Shown here: positions 9,967-18,737 of the stretch, piece after piece
How positions within the stretch are numbered: the stretch's first letter is position 1
How the letters are laid out: each line of letters begins with the position of its first letter
Assembly (NCBI RefSeq): GCF_000167355.1
Contig: NZ_AAEW02000006.1
Span: 62,001 to 126,000 of the forward strand
Source of the DNA: Desulfuromonas acetoxidans DSM 684
Lineage (GTDB): Bacteria > Desulfobacterota > Desulfuromonadia > Desulfuromonadales > Desulfuromonadaceae
Reading direction: 5' to 3'
DNA: 64,000 nucleotides
Position numbers and translations under genes: made by a program
The notes under the pieces: model-generated
The model's database searches: none
Seen by the model: only the letters and a program-made list of their open reading frames with translations
Told to the model about the DNA's origin: nothing

Positions 9967-11099
9967 TTCCATTTCTCGACCTCAAGTCCATCAATGCCCG
10001 TTACCGTGAAGAATTGATTGCAGCCGCATCACGCGTCATCGATTCGGGATGGTATATTCAGGGAGCGGAAGTTGACGCCTTTGAACAGGAATTTGCCGAC
10101 TATTGCGGAACTCAATTCTGCATTGGCGTTGCCAGCGGTCTTGATGCTCTAATCCTGACTCTGCGCGCATGGAAAGAACTGGGGAGACTCCAGCAGGGAG
10201 ACGAGATCATTGTCCCGGCCAACACCTATATCGCCAGCATTCTGGCGATCACGGAAAACGGCCTGAAACCGGTTCTGGTTGACCCGGATGAAACCACCTG
10301 CAACTTGAGTGTCGACAAAACCGCGGCAGCCATTACCCAAAACACCAAAGCCATTTTAGCGGTACATCTGTATGGTCAGTTGGCGCCTATGCCTCAGCTT
10401 ATGGCATTAGCAAAGCAGCACAACCTGCTGGTTCTGGAAGATGCCGCTCAGGCTCATGGCGCCAGTCTTAACGGGAAAAAATCCGGTAACTGGGGCCATG
10501 CCGCGGGATTCAGCTTTTATCCGGGGAAAAATCTCGGCGCACTGGGAGATGGCGGTGCCGTAACAACCAACGACGAAGTGCTGGCCCAAACGATCCGGGC
10601 CTTGGGTAATTACGGCAGTCACAAAAAATACGAGAATGACTATCAGGGGGTCAACAGCCGCCTTGATGAAATGCAGGCCGCGCTGCTGCGGGTGAAACTT
10701 CATTTTCTGGATCGGGATACGCGTCATCGGCAAAAAATCGCTCTGGCTTATGCAGCAGGCATTGACAATAACCGGATCGTGCAGCCAATAGCCGGTTCTG
10801 CCACCATTGAGGGAATGGCCAACCACGTTTTCCACCTCTACGTCGTCAGAACCAGCGATCGGCAGGCGCTGCAACAGCATCTTCTGGATGCCGGCATTCA
10901 GACGCTGATCCATTACCCGATTCCACCGCATCAGCAGAAAGCTTATTGTTCGTGGAACCAGCAGAAGTATCCGATCAGTGAACGTATTCATCAGCAGGTC
11001 TTGAGCTTGCCGATCAGCCCAGTTCAGAGCGATACGCAGACACAAGAAATCATAAATTCATGTAACCAGTATGGTATACGTGAGAAGATTGATTCCTGA
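9963..11099 (+). CDS. fdtB: PLP-dependent sugar 3-aminotransferase (FdtB/QdtB, DegT/DnrJ/EryC1 family)
   Basis: This enzyme aminates the 3-keto sugar made by FdtA. The 378-residue protein has fold-type I motifs: SGLDAL near 59-64, [11 protein letters not shown] near 82-92, the cofactor-stacking [10 protein letters not shown] (D160), and the Schiff-base lysine K189 in [28 protein letters not shown] further on is the family's substrate loop. With RmlA, RmlB, FdtA and FdtC it completes the route to dTDP-3-acetamido-3,6-dideoxyhexose (Fucp3NAc or Quip3NAc), a known O-antigen and S-layer glycan sugar. Confidence 0.9.
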   Translation: MIPFLDLKSINARYREELIAAASRVIDSGWYIQGAEVDAFEQEFADYCGTQFCIGVASGLDALILTLRAWKELGRLQQGDEIIVPANTYIASILAITENGLKPVLVDPDETTCNLSVDKTAAAITQNTKAILAVHLYGQLAPMPQLMALAKQHNLLVLEDAAQAHGASLNGKKSGNWGHAAGFSFYPGKNLGALGDGGAVTTNDEVLAQTIRALGNYGSHKKYENDYQGVNSRLDEMQAALLRVKLHFLDRDTRHRQKIALAYAAGIDNNRIVQPIAGSATIEGMANHVFHLYVVRTSDRQALQQHLLDAGIQTLIHYPIPPHQQKAYCSWNQQKYPISERIHQQVLSLPISPVQSDTQTQEIINSCNQYGIREKIDS

Positions 11100-11132
11100 C
11101 AGCTTACACAAAAATATCCCCCAGGAAAAACG

Positions 11133-12083
11133 ATGGAATCCAAAAACGGCGAAAACCCACGACCCTTAGTGTCATTCATCCTGATGGCGTATAACCAGCA
11201 AGACTATATTGCCGAAGCCGTCAACGCAGCCCTTGCGCAAGATTATGACAATCTGGAACTTATCATCTCTGATGATTGTTCACCGGACTCAACATTTGAC
11301 ATTATTTCAGCCATCACATCCGAGTATGAGGGCAAACATCGAATCGTGGTTAATCGAAACGATCACAACCTCGGCCTGGCTCGGCATTTCAACACTCTGA
11401 TGGCCATGGCTCAAGGCGAGATTATTGTTCTTGCCGCGGGAGACGATCTCTCCTTACCCGATCGTGTTTCCAACACAGTTAACGAACTGTCCAATGAGCC
11501 TGGTGCGATTTTTGTGTCCTTTGCAGACACAATCATTGATGCTCAGGGCCAGGTCATCAAATCGAAAACCGCTCAAACCGCAAAGACGAGACAAGTGATC
11601 ACCCTTGACGATTACCTGGAAGGTAACTACAGCGGCTTGAGCGGCGCGTCCAGAGGGTTCTACAAAAGCCTGTTTAGTCAGTTCGGTCCACTTGACGCGG
11701 CCTGTCCGACAGAGGACACCCCCTGTCTGTTGCGGGGATTATTACTCGGGTCAGGCATTGTTTCTCCACAACCGGCCATCAAGTATCGCAAACACGGCAA
11801 TAACTTATCGAGTTTCAACTCAATTAACCGCATGGACTTTAAGGTCATCACAGAGCAATACAGAAAAGATGTTGAGCGCGCTGAAAAAGAGGGAACTATC
11901 TCGGCTGCGACAGCGCAACGCACCAGACAATGGATAGACCTCAATTATCAGCGAAAATTTTTACGCCAAAAAGTATTCAGCGAGCCATTTAACCTTGGCT
12001 TATTTCTGAAGTTTCTCTGGTCGGACAAAAATTTCACCCTGAAAGAAAAATTGGGGATTCTGAGAAGAAAAATCCGTTCCTGA
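11133..12083 (+). CDS. Family 2 glycosyltransferase
   Basis: A 316-residue GT-A fold transferase. It begins with VSFILMAYNQQDYIAEAV (about 11-28). The nucleotide-binding LIISDDCSPDST follows near 46-57, and the metal-binding AAGDDLSLPD near 105-115. The C-terminal third is basic and helical, with no membrane segment, as in soluble O-antigen transferases. It follows fdtB after 33 bp, preceded by CAGGAAA, and probably transfers an O-chain residue, possibly the 3-acetamido sugar made by the upstream operon. Donor and linkage cannot be read from the sequence. Confidence 0.85.
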   Translation: MESKNGENPRPLVSFILMAYNQQDYIAEAVNAALAQDYDNLELIISDDCSPDSTFDIISAITSEYEGKHRIVVNRNDHNLGLARHFNTLMAMAQGEIIVLAAGDDLSLPDRVSNTVNELSNEPGAIFVSFADTIIDAQGQVIKSKTAQTAKTRQVITLDDYLEGNYSGLSGASRGFYKSLFSQFGPLDAACPTEDTPCLLRGLLLGSGIVSPQPAIKYRKHGNNLSSFNSINRMDFKVITEQYRKDVERAEKEGTISAATAQRTRQWIDLNYQRKFLRQKVFSEPFNLGLFLKFLWSDKNFTLKEKLGILRRKIRS

Positions 12084-12202
12084 CCGAGACGGCCACGGTT
12101 TAACCATTCTGCCAGCAGCAGGAATAAAAAGCGCTACAATTCCCCCCAGACCAATGTTAGACTGCCTCACATTTTCCACGTTATTTTCAAGAGGCTTCTG
12201 TT

Positions 12203-12982
12203 ATGCAACCATTGAAACTCTATTGGTCCTCCGGCCTGAAAAACGGCAAAAAGAACTTTGGTGATTGGCTGTCTCCAGCCTTGTGTGAAGCAATCTCGGG
12301 ACGCCCCATTGTTTATGCAAAACCAAAGGAATGTGATCTTGTAGCCGTTGGCAGCATCCTCCATCGACTGAAAAACCATTTCTGGACACATCGTGTTCAC
12401 GTATGGGGCAGTGGTCTGATTCAGGAACAGAGACCATTCAGCAGCCCGCATACATTTGATGCGGTACGGGGAAAATACACAGCAGCCCTGATTAAGAACA
12501 AAAGCCCAAAGGCTCTTGGCGACCCCGGCCTGCTCAGCGGCATTCTGTTACCTGAGAAACCGCGACAAAAACGCTACCGCGTCGGCATTGTTCCTCATTA
12601 TGTCGACCAAAAGCACCCTGCCGTTGTTGAATTCTGCAAACAACCCGGGGTTGCCTTCATCGACATTTTCTCCGAGACACTGGATTTTCTGGATCAGGTG
12701 TCCCGCTGCGAGATTATTCTTTCATCAAGTCTGCACGGATTGATTATTGCCGATGCCCTGAACATCCCCAATGCCTGGCTGAAGCTCTCTGAACGGGTCC
12801 GTGGCAAAGATTTCAAGTTTGCCGATTATTACTCGGTATTTGGTCTTGATGAGATGGAACCCCATCCATTCAATGAACAGACTAGGGTTAACCAGCTGGA
12901 TGAGATATACGACAACTATCAGCGCCCTGGGATTGACGAAGTAAAAAAACAGCTTTACGAGGCATTTCCTTTTCGCACGTAA
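12203..12982 (+). CDS. Polysaccharide pyruvyl transferase-like protein
   Basis: This 259-residue protein has the family's hallmarks. The N-terminal NFGDWLSPALCEAI (about 19-32) is followed by LVAVGSILHR (about 51-60), the WGSGLI strand, RGKYTAALI, a GDPGLLSG turn, and the donor-site motif ILSSSLHGLIIADAL (about 173-187), with the conserved SxHG. Members transfer pyruvyl groups from phosphoenolpyruvate, or in some branches sugars. The gene stands alone after a 119-bp gap with a fair ribosome-binding site (AGAGG). Its stop codon directly abuts the convergent stop of the next gene at 12983. Confidence 0.8.
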   Translation: MQPLKLYWSSGLKNGKKNFGDWLSPALCEAISGRPIVYAKPKECDLVAVGSILHRLKNHFWTHRVHVWGSGLIQEQRPFSSPHTFDAVRGKYTAALIKNKSPKALGDPGLLSGILLPEKPRQKRYRVGIVPHYVDQKHPAVVEFCKQPGVAFIDIFSETLDFLDQVSRCEIILSSSLHGLIIADALNIPNAWLKLSERVRGKDFKFADYYSVFGLDEMEPHPFNEQTRVNQLDEIYDNYQRPGIDEVKKQLYEAFPFRT

Positions 12983-14500
12983 TTAATTATCAGAGGAGCC
13001 TTTACGTTGTAAAAGAAGGACCGTCTTCTTATGTCCAGCAAAGGTCTTCAGAGGCTCAAATCCGTCGATGGCAGTATCTTCATTCTTTTTATTAGACACA
13101 TAGAGAGCAACGAGAGTAACGTCTTTTTTCTTTCTGGCATGGCGTTTCAACCATGCTAAATTTCTTATTCTGCGAACATCTTCAGCTCGGTTGGCATACA
13201 AAGGAAGGCGACGGTCATTGTACATGACGACCATCATTTCATTGCTATCATAATTCCTTAACCATTGGCCAGCCTCAACAACGGAATGATCCTGCTTTTC
13301 AGCGACAACACTGAGTGTTTTAGCCAAAGGCGCGCCAATGAACAATAGAAATAGCAGTAACAAAACTATCCGCTTTGCTTGATAACGGTGCCAACACACC
13401 ACAATTCCACAACCTACCCAGGGGAGCAGACTCGTTCCCGCCAGCCACAGGTAGCGTTCCGTCGTAAAGTTACGTTTCACACTGAAAACCAGGTTGAGCA
13501 TGATCGTCGCCACGCACAGGGCAACAAGAATCCAACGCTCCTTGGCTTTTGATCCTATCTTCTCCCAACGCTTCGCCCACAATGCCAGCAAAGATGTTGG
13601 AAAAATAATTTTCCCCAACATCTCCATCAGACCCAGCAGATAGATCAACGGAGCATAATGACGCACGGTTTCTATAAGATTATTATGGAGATCAGCGTGG
13701 GGCAGCGTCTCTTGAAAAACCTTCAGTTTTTCCATCAGCGCCTGATACCCCAAGAAAAATTTCTGCAAAGCAAGTTGTCGCCCCCAAACAACAACTTCAT
13801 TTAATCGGGAAAGAGAATCAATGCCTGCCAATTTCAACCCGGCAATGACGGCCACTAGAAAAAGCGGCACCAGCCCGACCATAATCAGAAAACGCCATAA
13901 AGACGTTTTTTTCGTACCGGATACAGATGGACGGAAGATAGGGATAAAAAGTACGGCTATCGCCGGGATCATCACCCCTTCAACGCGATTCAGAATCGCC
14001 AGAACGGAAAATAGAGCAAAAAACAACCACCAGCGCAAACGGCCATCCTGATAAGCGATAACAATAAACAGAACAGCAACAAGACTGAACAGGAGAAAAA
14101 GAGGATCTCGCTTAACGGAAGTTGCCGACGTATTAAATGCAGGCAAAACGGCAAACAACAATGAGGTCACGAAAGCAACCTGCTGATCAAAAAGACGCCG
14201 CGTCAGCTCATAAAGTGGCCACAAACAAAGCACCAACGGTACAATAGTCAACACCTGTCCGGCATAGATCCAGTTGGGAATCACAGCATGGACACCGGCC
14301 AACACCAGAGGATAAAACGGCATCCGATAATAGCGCAGCCCTTCGGTATAGAGACCTTGAGCATGTTTCTGGGCCGCTGCAATATAGGTGGCTGAATCCG
14401 GGTTAACCACTTCGCCCTGCCAGACAAATAACAGTTTCAGACCAAGAGACAGCGCCATAATAAGCAGCAGGGCACGATGTCGTGAAAGGAAATCAATCAT
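12983..14500 (-). CDS. GT39/ArnT-type membrane glycosyltransferase
   Basis: A 505-residue polytopic protein with about ten hydrophobic helices in the first 390 residues and a soluble C-terminal tail. The first extracytoplasmic loop holds NPDSATYIAAAQ (Asp near 34) and RYYRMPFYPLVLAG. This matches the catalytic-loop pattern of the PMT/ArnT superfamily, which uses polyprenyl-phosphate sugars on the periplasmic side. It overlaps the waaP stop by 8 bases and so belongs to the waa operon, suggesting it adds a lipid-linked sugar to core or lipid A. It is not identifiable as ArnT itself because no aminoarabinose genes are nearby. Confidence 0.8.
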   Translation of the reverse strand: MIDFLSRHRALLLIMALSLGLKLLFVWQGEVVNPDSATYIAAAQKHAQGLYTEGLRYYRMPFYPLVLAGVHAVIPNWIYAGQVLTIVPLVLCLWPLYELTRRLFDQQVAFVTSLLFAVLPAFNTSATSVKRDPLFLLFSLVAVLFIVIAYQDGRLRWWLFFALFSVLAILNRVEGVMIPAIAVLFIPIFRPSVSGTKKTSLWRFLIMVGLVPLFLVAVIAGLKLAGIDSLSRLNEVVVWGRQLALQKFFLGYQALMEKLKVFQETLPHADLHNNLIETVRHYAPLIYLLGLMEMLGKIIFPTSLLALWAKRWEKIGSKAKERWILVALCVATIMLNLVFSVKRNFTTERYLWLAGTSLLPWVGCGIVVCWHRYQAKRIVLLLLFLLFIGAPLAKTLSVVAEKQDHSVVEAGQWLRNYDSNEMMVVMYNDRRLPLYANRAEDVRRIRNLAWLKRHARKKKDVTLVALYVSNKKNEDTAIDGFEPLKTFAGHKKTVLLLQRKGSSDN

Positions 14501-15311
14501 TGGGACGATACTTTCGGTTATAGCGTTCCATCAACTGAGCGCTGCGCCGTTCGATCTGTTGCCATAAAGCAGCATGCTCTTGCAAGGCATGCCGGAGAGG
14601 CTTCCCTGTATAGATGGCAATAAAACGATAGAGATCGCGTCGGGTCAGACCAATTTCCATACTGGAAAAATACAGTGCCGCCAAGTCTTTCAGCCGCCAG
14701 CGTTGCGGTAAGCGGCGGCGGAACTGAACACGGTGCAGGTCAATCAGATAAAGAGTCAGGTTGTCAGAGCACAGATTCTCCCTGCCTACGGTAAGGTCGA
14801 GCAGAAAGTGACACAAATAGTAATCGCGGTGGTTGACTCCATGATCGTGGAGCTGCTTTGATATTTGGGCCAGTTTATCAATCAGGGCGCGCTTTAGAGT
14901 CACGGGAGGCGGATCACTCCCCCAGTTGCGGCAGAAATATTCCAGACTTTCCGTCGGTGTCAGCTCTTCGGTGATAATGAAAGATTGGCGGTGGGCCGGA
15001 TCACTGCCTTGCTCACCATAACCGACCAGAGTCATGGTATCGACATTCAGCTCTTCCAAACGGCGGATCGCGCGCCATTCATTGGCTGCCGTCAAAACGG
15101 GAGGACGTTTGAACGCCAACAGACTTTTGAAGATGCGCTTCCAGCCCAGTCCGGTATACACCTTGGCAAAATAGCCGCGCCCATCTTTTTCAAAGCGAAA
15201 AGTGCGGCGCCCATCCATATTGCGGTACTCTTCACCTTCCAGACCCAGCACCACCTCAAAATAATCACGACCATGCCACTGTTGCTGCCAGGAACGCGGT
15301 AGCACAATCAT
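14493..15311 (-). CDS. waaP: LPS core heptose(I) kinase WaaP/RfaP
   Basis: WaaP phosphorylates O-4 of inner-core heptose I, a modification important for outer-membrane stability. The 272-residue protein has GRRTFRFEKDGRGYFAKVY with the anchoring Lys, TAANEWRAIRRLEEL (conserved Glu), the catalytic loop VNHRDYYLCHFLLDL with intact Asp, and LIDLHRVQFRRR. This HRD-Y/C-YxCHFLL form is diagnostic of WaaP. The start overlaps the waaG stop (ATGA). It is the clearest active kinase among the kinase-like proteins in this window. Confidence 0.93.
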   Translation of the reverse strand: MIVLPRSWQQQWHGRDYFEVVLGLEGEEYRNMDGRRTFRFEKDGRGYFAKVYTGLGWKRIFKSLLAFKRPPVLTAANEWRAIRRLEELNVDTMTLVGYGEQGSDPAHRQSFIITEELTPTESLEYFCRNWGSDPPPVTLKRALIDKLAQISKQLHDHGVNHRDYYLCHFLLDLTVGRENLCSDNLTLYLIDLHRVQFRRRLPQRWRLKDLAALYFSSMEIGLTRRDLYRFIAIYTGKPLRHALQEHAALWQQIERRSAQLMERYNRKYRPND

Positions 15312-16420
15312 GCAACAACCTCCTCAATCACATTCGCGGCCGTTTCCGCCAAGCCAAAGATATCGGTCTGCGCAACATACTCAACAGCCGCTCGCTGCCA
15401 TGAACCTGTCTCTTCGCTCAGCATCTGTACCAATTCAGCCGCAAAACGATCACTGTCAAAAGGAGATTGGTGAACAATTCCCGCCTTGGAACGTTCAATA
15501 TGAAAGCTGTAACCGCAGGTATCGGTCACCAGTACCGGCAAGCGAGCGGCCACGGCTTCGAGCAAAACCATACCGGCCGATTCACGATAGGCAGGATGAA
15601 TAAGCAGATCAGCAGCAAACATAAAACTGGGAGCATCATCGCGCCCCCCCATAAAATGCACACGATCCTCGAGGCCAAGTTGACGAGCCATCCGTTCAAA
15701 CGGCGCTTGATTATCCCGTCCCAGAATCATCAGCTGTGTTTTACTTCGCAACGTCTCTGGCAATTGTTTCATAGCATTAAGAGCACGATCTACCCCTTTG
15801 ATCCGAAAACCGGAACCCACCATCAGCAGAAGTTTTTCATCGTCCTTCACCCCCAACTGCTGACGAAAGGCCTGTCGCCGTTGTTGATAATCGGCCCCGG
15901 CCAGACGATCCCGTGCAACGCCCGGTGGTAACAAATGAAAACGCGTATCGGAAGTGTCATAAATGTGTTTAATCTCGTTGATCTCAAGATCTGACAGCAA
16001 CAGGATGTGCGTTTTAGAGCCTCTTCCGTACACCGCCTGTTCCGCTCTGAGAAAACTTCTTGAACGGGGCAACCAGCGATACCAGTTGGAGCGATGTTGA
16101 CATTTGACGGCAAAACAGGGATCAGCACCAAAATAAACATCCAGCCCCGGCATACGGTTAAACCCGACAACACCATCGTAACCCTGCCGTTCAATTTCCT
16201 GATGAACCTTTTCGACAAACTGATCATAGCGATGATAATTACGCCAGGAATGCACAGATAGAACATGGACGTCCATCCCCTCAGGTTTCGGGCCACTCCA
16301 TTCAAGACAATAAAGAGAGACCGCATGACCACGTTTCCGGCATTCCACGGCAATCTTCATGCAATCACGCTGCAAGCCGCCGTAAGGAAAATATTTAAAC
16401 AAAACAAATGCCAGATTCAT
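15308..16420 (-). CDS. waaG: LPS core glucosyltransferase WaaG (GT4)
   Basis: WaaG adds the first outer-core hexose to heptose II. The 370-residue GT-B protein begins with FVLFKYFPYGGLQRDCMKIA, typical of RfaG. It has VGFNRMPGLDVYFGADPCF in the N-terminal domain, a donor-side GSGFRIKGVDRAL, and the GT4 ESAGMVLLEAVAARLPVL segment with the E-x7-E pair. Its ATG overlaps the stop of the preceding gene by one base. Order kinase-like/waaG/waaP next to waaC and waaF is the classic core cluster. Confidence 0.93.
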   Translation of the reverse strand: MNLAFVLFKYFPYGGLQRDCMKIAVECRKRGHAVSLYCLEWSGPKPEGMDVHVLSVHSWRNYHRYDQFVEKVHQEIERQGYDGVVGFNRMPGLDVYFGADPCFAVKCQHRSNWYRWLPRSRSFLRAEQAVYGRGSKTHILLLSDLEINEIKHIYDTSDTRFHLLPPGVARDRLAGADYQQRRQAFRQQLGVKDDEKLLLMVGSGFRIKGVDRALNAMKQLPETLRSKTQLMILGRDNQAPFERMARQLGLEDRVHFMGGRDDAPSFMFAADLLIHPAYRESAGMVLLEAVAARLPVLVTDTCGYSFHIERSKAGIVHQSPFDSDRFAAELVQMLSEETGSWQRAAVEYVAQTDIFGLAETAANVIEEVVA

Positions 16421-17085
16421 CAGGGGCGTCCTTTATCCTGACCGGACTCTGTCGCGGCCACAAGCCATTGACGACAGGTTTCATCAGCAAAGCCGCTGCG
16501 CTCGGCATAGCCTTGGCAGAACAGATCAATCAGTTCGAAAAACTGGCTGCGATCTTCTTTATAGCGCAAAAGATGGTGAAAGTTTCTCTGACGCTGCTTG
16601 ACACTCAACGCCCGTCGACCACAACGCAAATCGGCAATATCGATCAACCCGAATGCTCCATCCGGTTGAACAATGATATTCCCCCAGTGTAAAGAGCGGA
16701 ACAGCACGCCATTGTCATGGAGTGTCGCCACAAATGCCCCCAATTGTTCCATCAACGGCTCAAGGGATTGCTCACGTGCATAATCACGCAAGGTCTGCCC
16801 TTCAACCGGCTGATACCACACCAGGTCGCGAGCTGGATTTGGACAGTGGCCGCATTTCACCACGCGGATGGTCGGAATATCAAAAGCCCAGAGTTTGAGG
16901 GCATTGCGTGAAAAACGTTGTGCGTAAGGAAACAGGAGAGCACTGGAGAGAAAGCGCTTTCGCCGAAAAATTTTGATGATAATCCCGTCATGGCGACGCA
17001 GAACTTTTTCGCCATGGCCATCCTTTTCCAGAACCTGACAGGACCGGATGAGACGTTGAAACTCCTGAGGAGTGATTTTTTCCAT
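16420..17085 (-). CDS. Kinase-like LPS core protein with Ser in place of the catalytic Asp
   Basis: This 221-residue protein has the kinase-like layout of the LPS kinase clan: IIIKIF (K38), LVWYQPVEGQTL as hinge, catalytic-loop region VLFRSLHWGNIIV (127-139), and FGLIDIADLR (D149). In the loop the canonical HRD-L-H appears as FRSLH, so Ser131 stands where the catalytic Asp is expected, while Asn136 and Asp149 are kept. It may be a pseudokinase, or a subfamily with a different mechanism; I recall similar FRSLH loops in Pseudomonas relatives but could not check. The ATG at 17085 is 4 bases after the gmhA stop. A longer frame begins upstream inside gmhA. Confidence 0.75.
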   Translation of the reverse strand: MEKITPQEFQRLIRSCQVLEKDGHGEKVLRRHDGIIIKIFRRKRFLSSALLFPYAQRFSRNALKLWAFDIPTIRVVKCGHCPNPARDLVWYQPVEGQTLRDYAREQSLEPLMEQLGAFVATLHDNGVLFRSLHWGNIIVQPDGAFGLIDIADLRCGRRALSVKQRQRNFHHLLRYKEDRSQFFELIDLFCQGYAERSGFADETCRQWLVAATESGQDKGRP

Positions 17086-17089
17086 GGGA

Positions 17090-17662
17090 TCAGTCGTCAA
17101 AAAGCTCGCGTTCAACCAGATCACACAAGATATGGATCAAGGTCAGATGGGCTTCCTGGATGCGAGGGGTATCATCGACAGCAATGTTGAGAGGCAGGTC
17201 AACACCGTCGACCATTTTCCCGCCATTGCGCCCGGTCAAGGCGACGGTCACACACGCTTTATCGCGGGCAACCTGCAATCCAGCAAGCACATTCGGCGAA
17301 TTGCCACTGGTGGAAATGCCAATCACCACGTCACCGGGTTGGGCAAGTGCTTCCACCTGACGGCTGAATACGGTGTCATAACCAAAGTCATTGGCAACCG
17401 CCGTCAGAATCGAGGTGTCTGTGGTCAGGGCGATGGCAGGCAGAGCTGCACGGTTTTTCAGAAAACGACCAACCAGTTCCGCCGCCAGATGCTGGGAATC
17501 TGCGGCAGAGCCACCGTTACCCATCACCAGTACTTTATGGCCCTGTTTCAGGGCATTACACAGGGCTTGTGCCACAGCTTCAACCTGCGCAGACATGGGC
17601 AGCACAACCTGTTCAAAGACGTCAATATGACGACGCAGATGTTCGTCAATGATTTCCTGCAT
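17090..17662 (-). CDS. gmhA: Sedoheptulose-7-phosphate isomerase GmhA
   Basis: GmhA makes D-glycero-D-manno-heptose 7-phosphate, the substrate of HldE. The 190-residue protein contains VMGNGGSAADSQHLAAELVGRF (sugar-isomerase domain), LTTDTSILTAVANDFGYDTVFSRQVEAL and ISTSGNSPNVL, and ends with EAHLTLIHILCDLVERELF, all strongly conserved in GmhA. The start at 17662 has AGAGAG upstream and fits the usual N-terminus. The frame is open further 5' inside waaC. It overlaps waaC by 17 bases. Confidence 0.94.
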   Translation of the reverse strand: MQEIIDEHLRRHIDVFEQVVLPMSAQVEAVAQALCNALKQGHKVLVMGNGGSAADSQHLAAELVGRFLKNRAALPAIALTTDTSILTAVANDFGYDTVFSRQVEALAQPGDVVIGISTSGNSPNVLAGLQVARDKACVTVALTGRNGGKMVDGVDLPLNIAVDDTPRIQEAHLTLIHILCDLVERELFDD

Positions 17663-18734
17663 AGTTCTCTCTTTCATCAGCCAGGGGAAATCTGTTCTGC
17701 ATGGACAATAACTCGCCAATGGCGGTGACCACCTCATCCACGGAAATGGAACGCGAGCATTGTTCATCCTCATCGCATTGTTTGCGTAGACACATAGCAC
17801 AGGGCAAAGGGCTCTGCAAGCGGCGATGCCCTTCCCCCGCCGGTCCGTTTCGCTCGGCATCAGTCACCCGAAACAGGGAGACGGTTGATGTACCGACAGC
17901 GGCGGCCATATGAATAGGTCCGGTATCGCCACCAACAACCAGATCAGCCTGATCCAGAAGAGCTACCAATTCAGGCAACGTGCCGCGTGGCCAGATTACA
18001 GCGCGACCGGATGTCGCGTTATGGATCGCTTCGGCAGCCGTGCGCTCCTGTTCATTACCCCAGGTCAGCACAGGAGCAATACCAAACTCATCAAGCAGAC
18101 GACTCGCCAATTGCTGCCAGCACTCGACGTTCCACAACTTGGTGTCCCAGGTGGTACCATAATGGAAGATCACCAGGGGATGATTGATGTTATATTCGGC
18201 CAATTGCCCAACCACGTGCTGTCGCGCGACTTCGTCCACATGAAGCGGCCCCGCCTGGGGCACATCATCACCACCGGGAAACGCCGCACGAGCCAACGCC
18301 AGAGCACGTTGCGCAATGTGATGTTCGCCCGCGCCCAAAGCAATGCGTTGGTTCGTCGCCAGCAGGTTGGGCCATTCACGCACCTGATGACGATCAAAAC
18401 CGAATTTCTTATCAGCACGACTCACCAGGGTAAACAAACCACTCTTGCTGTTGCCCTGAAGATCCAACACCACATCATAATGATCACGCCGCAAACGCCG
18501 GATATATTTCAACGCCTTGCCGAGCATGGTCATGGTCGGCAAGGTACGCCAATACTTGGTGCGCACCGTGAGAATTTCGTGAAGATCCGGATGACCGGCC
18601 AGAACAGGGGCAAACGGATCTTCAACCACCCAATCAATTTCGGCATCAGGGTGAAGCTGATGAATATAGCGCAGCACCGGAAGCGCATGGATGACATCGC
18701 CCAGGGCGCTCATCTTAACGATAAGAATTTTCAT
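17646..18734 (-). CDS. waaC: LPS heptosyltransferase I
   Basis: A GT9 enzyme (362 residues) that transfers the first heptose from ADP-heptose to Kdo. MKILIVKMSALGDVIHALPVL at the N-terminus, with its SALGDV loop, is characteristic of WaaC. VLDLQGNSKSGLF, a FHYGTTWDTKLWN acceptor/donor segment and VVGGDTGPIHMAAAVGTSTVSLF follow. The C-terminus carries a Cys cluster (CAMCLRKQCDEDEQC), not seen in the enterobacterial enzyme but found in a similar form in the adjacent waaF. It lies 3 bp downstream of waaF. Confidence 0.92.
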   Translation of the reverse strand: MKILIVKMSALGDVIHALPVLRYIHQLHPDAEIDWVVEDPFAPVLAGHPDLHEILTVRTKYWRTLPTMTMLGKALKYIRRLRRDHYDVVLDLQGNSKSGLFTLVSRADKKFGFDRHQVREWPNLLATNQRIALGAGEHHIAQRALALARAAFPGGDDVPQAGPLHVDEVARQHVVGQLAEYNINHPLVIFHYGTTWDTKLWNVECWQQLASRLLDEFGIAPVLTWGNEQERTAAEAIHNATSGRAVIWPRGTLPELVALLDQADLVVGGDTGPIHMAAAVGTSTVSLFRVTDAERNGPAGEGHRRLQSPLPCAMCLRKQCDEDEQCSRSISVDEVVTAIGELLSMQNRFPLADERENYAGNH

Positions 18735-18737
18735 GGA

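Noticed and set aside
12983-14500. Assignment of the GT39-like protein as ArnT
   Set aside because: Layout and loop motif fit the superfamily, but no aminoarabinose synthesis genes are nearby, so the specific name is not justified.
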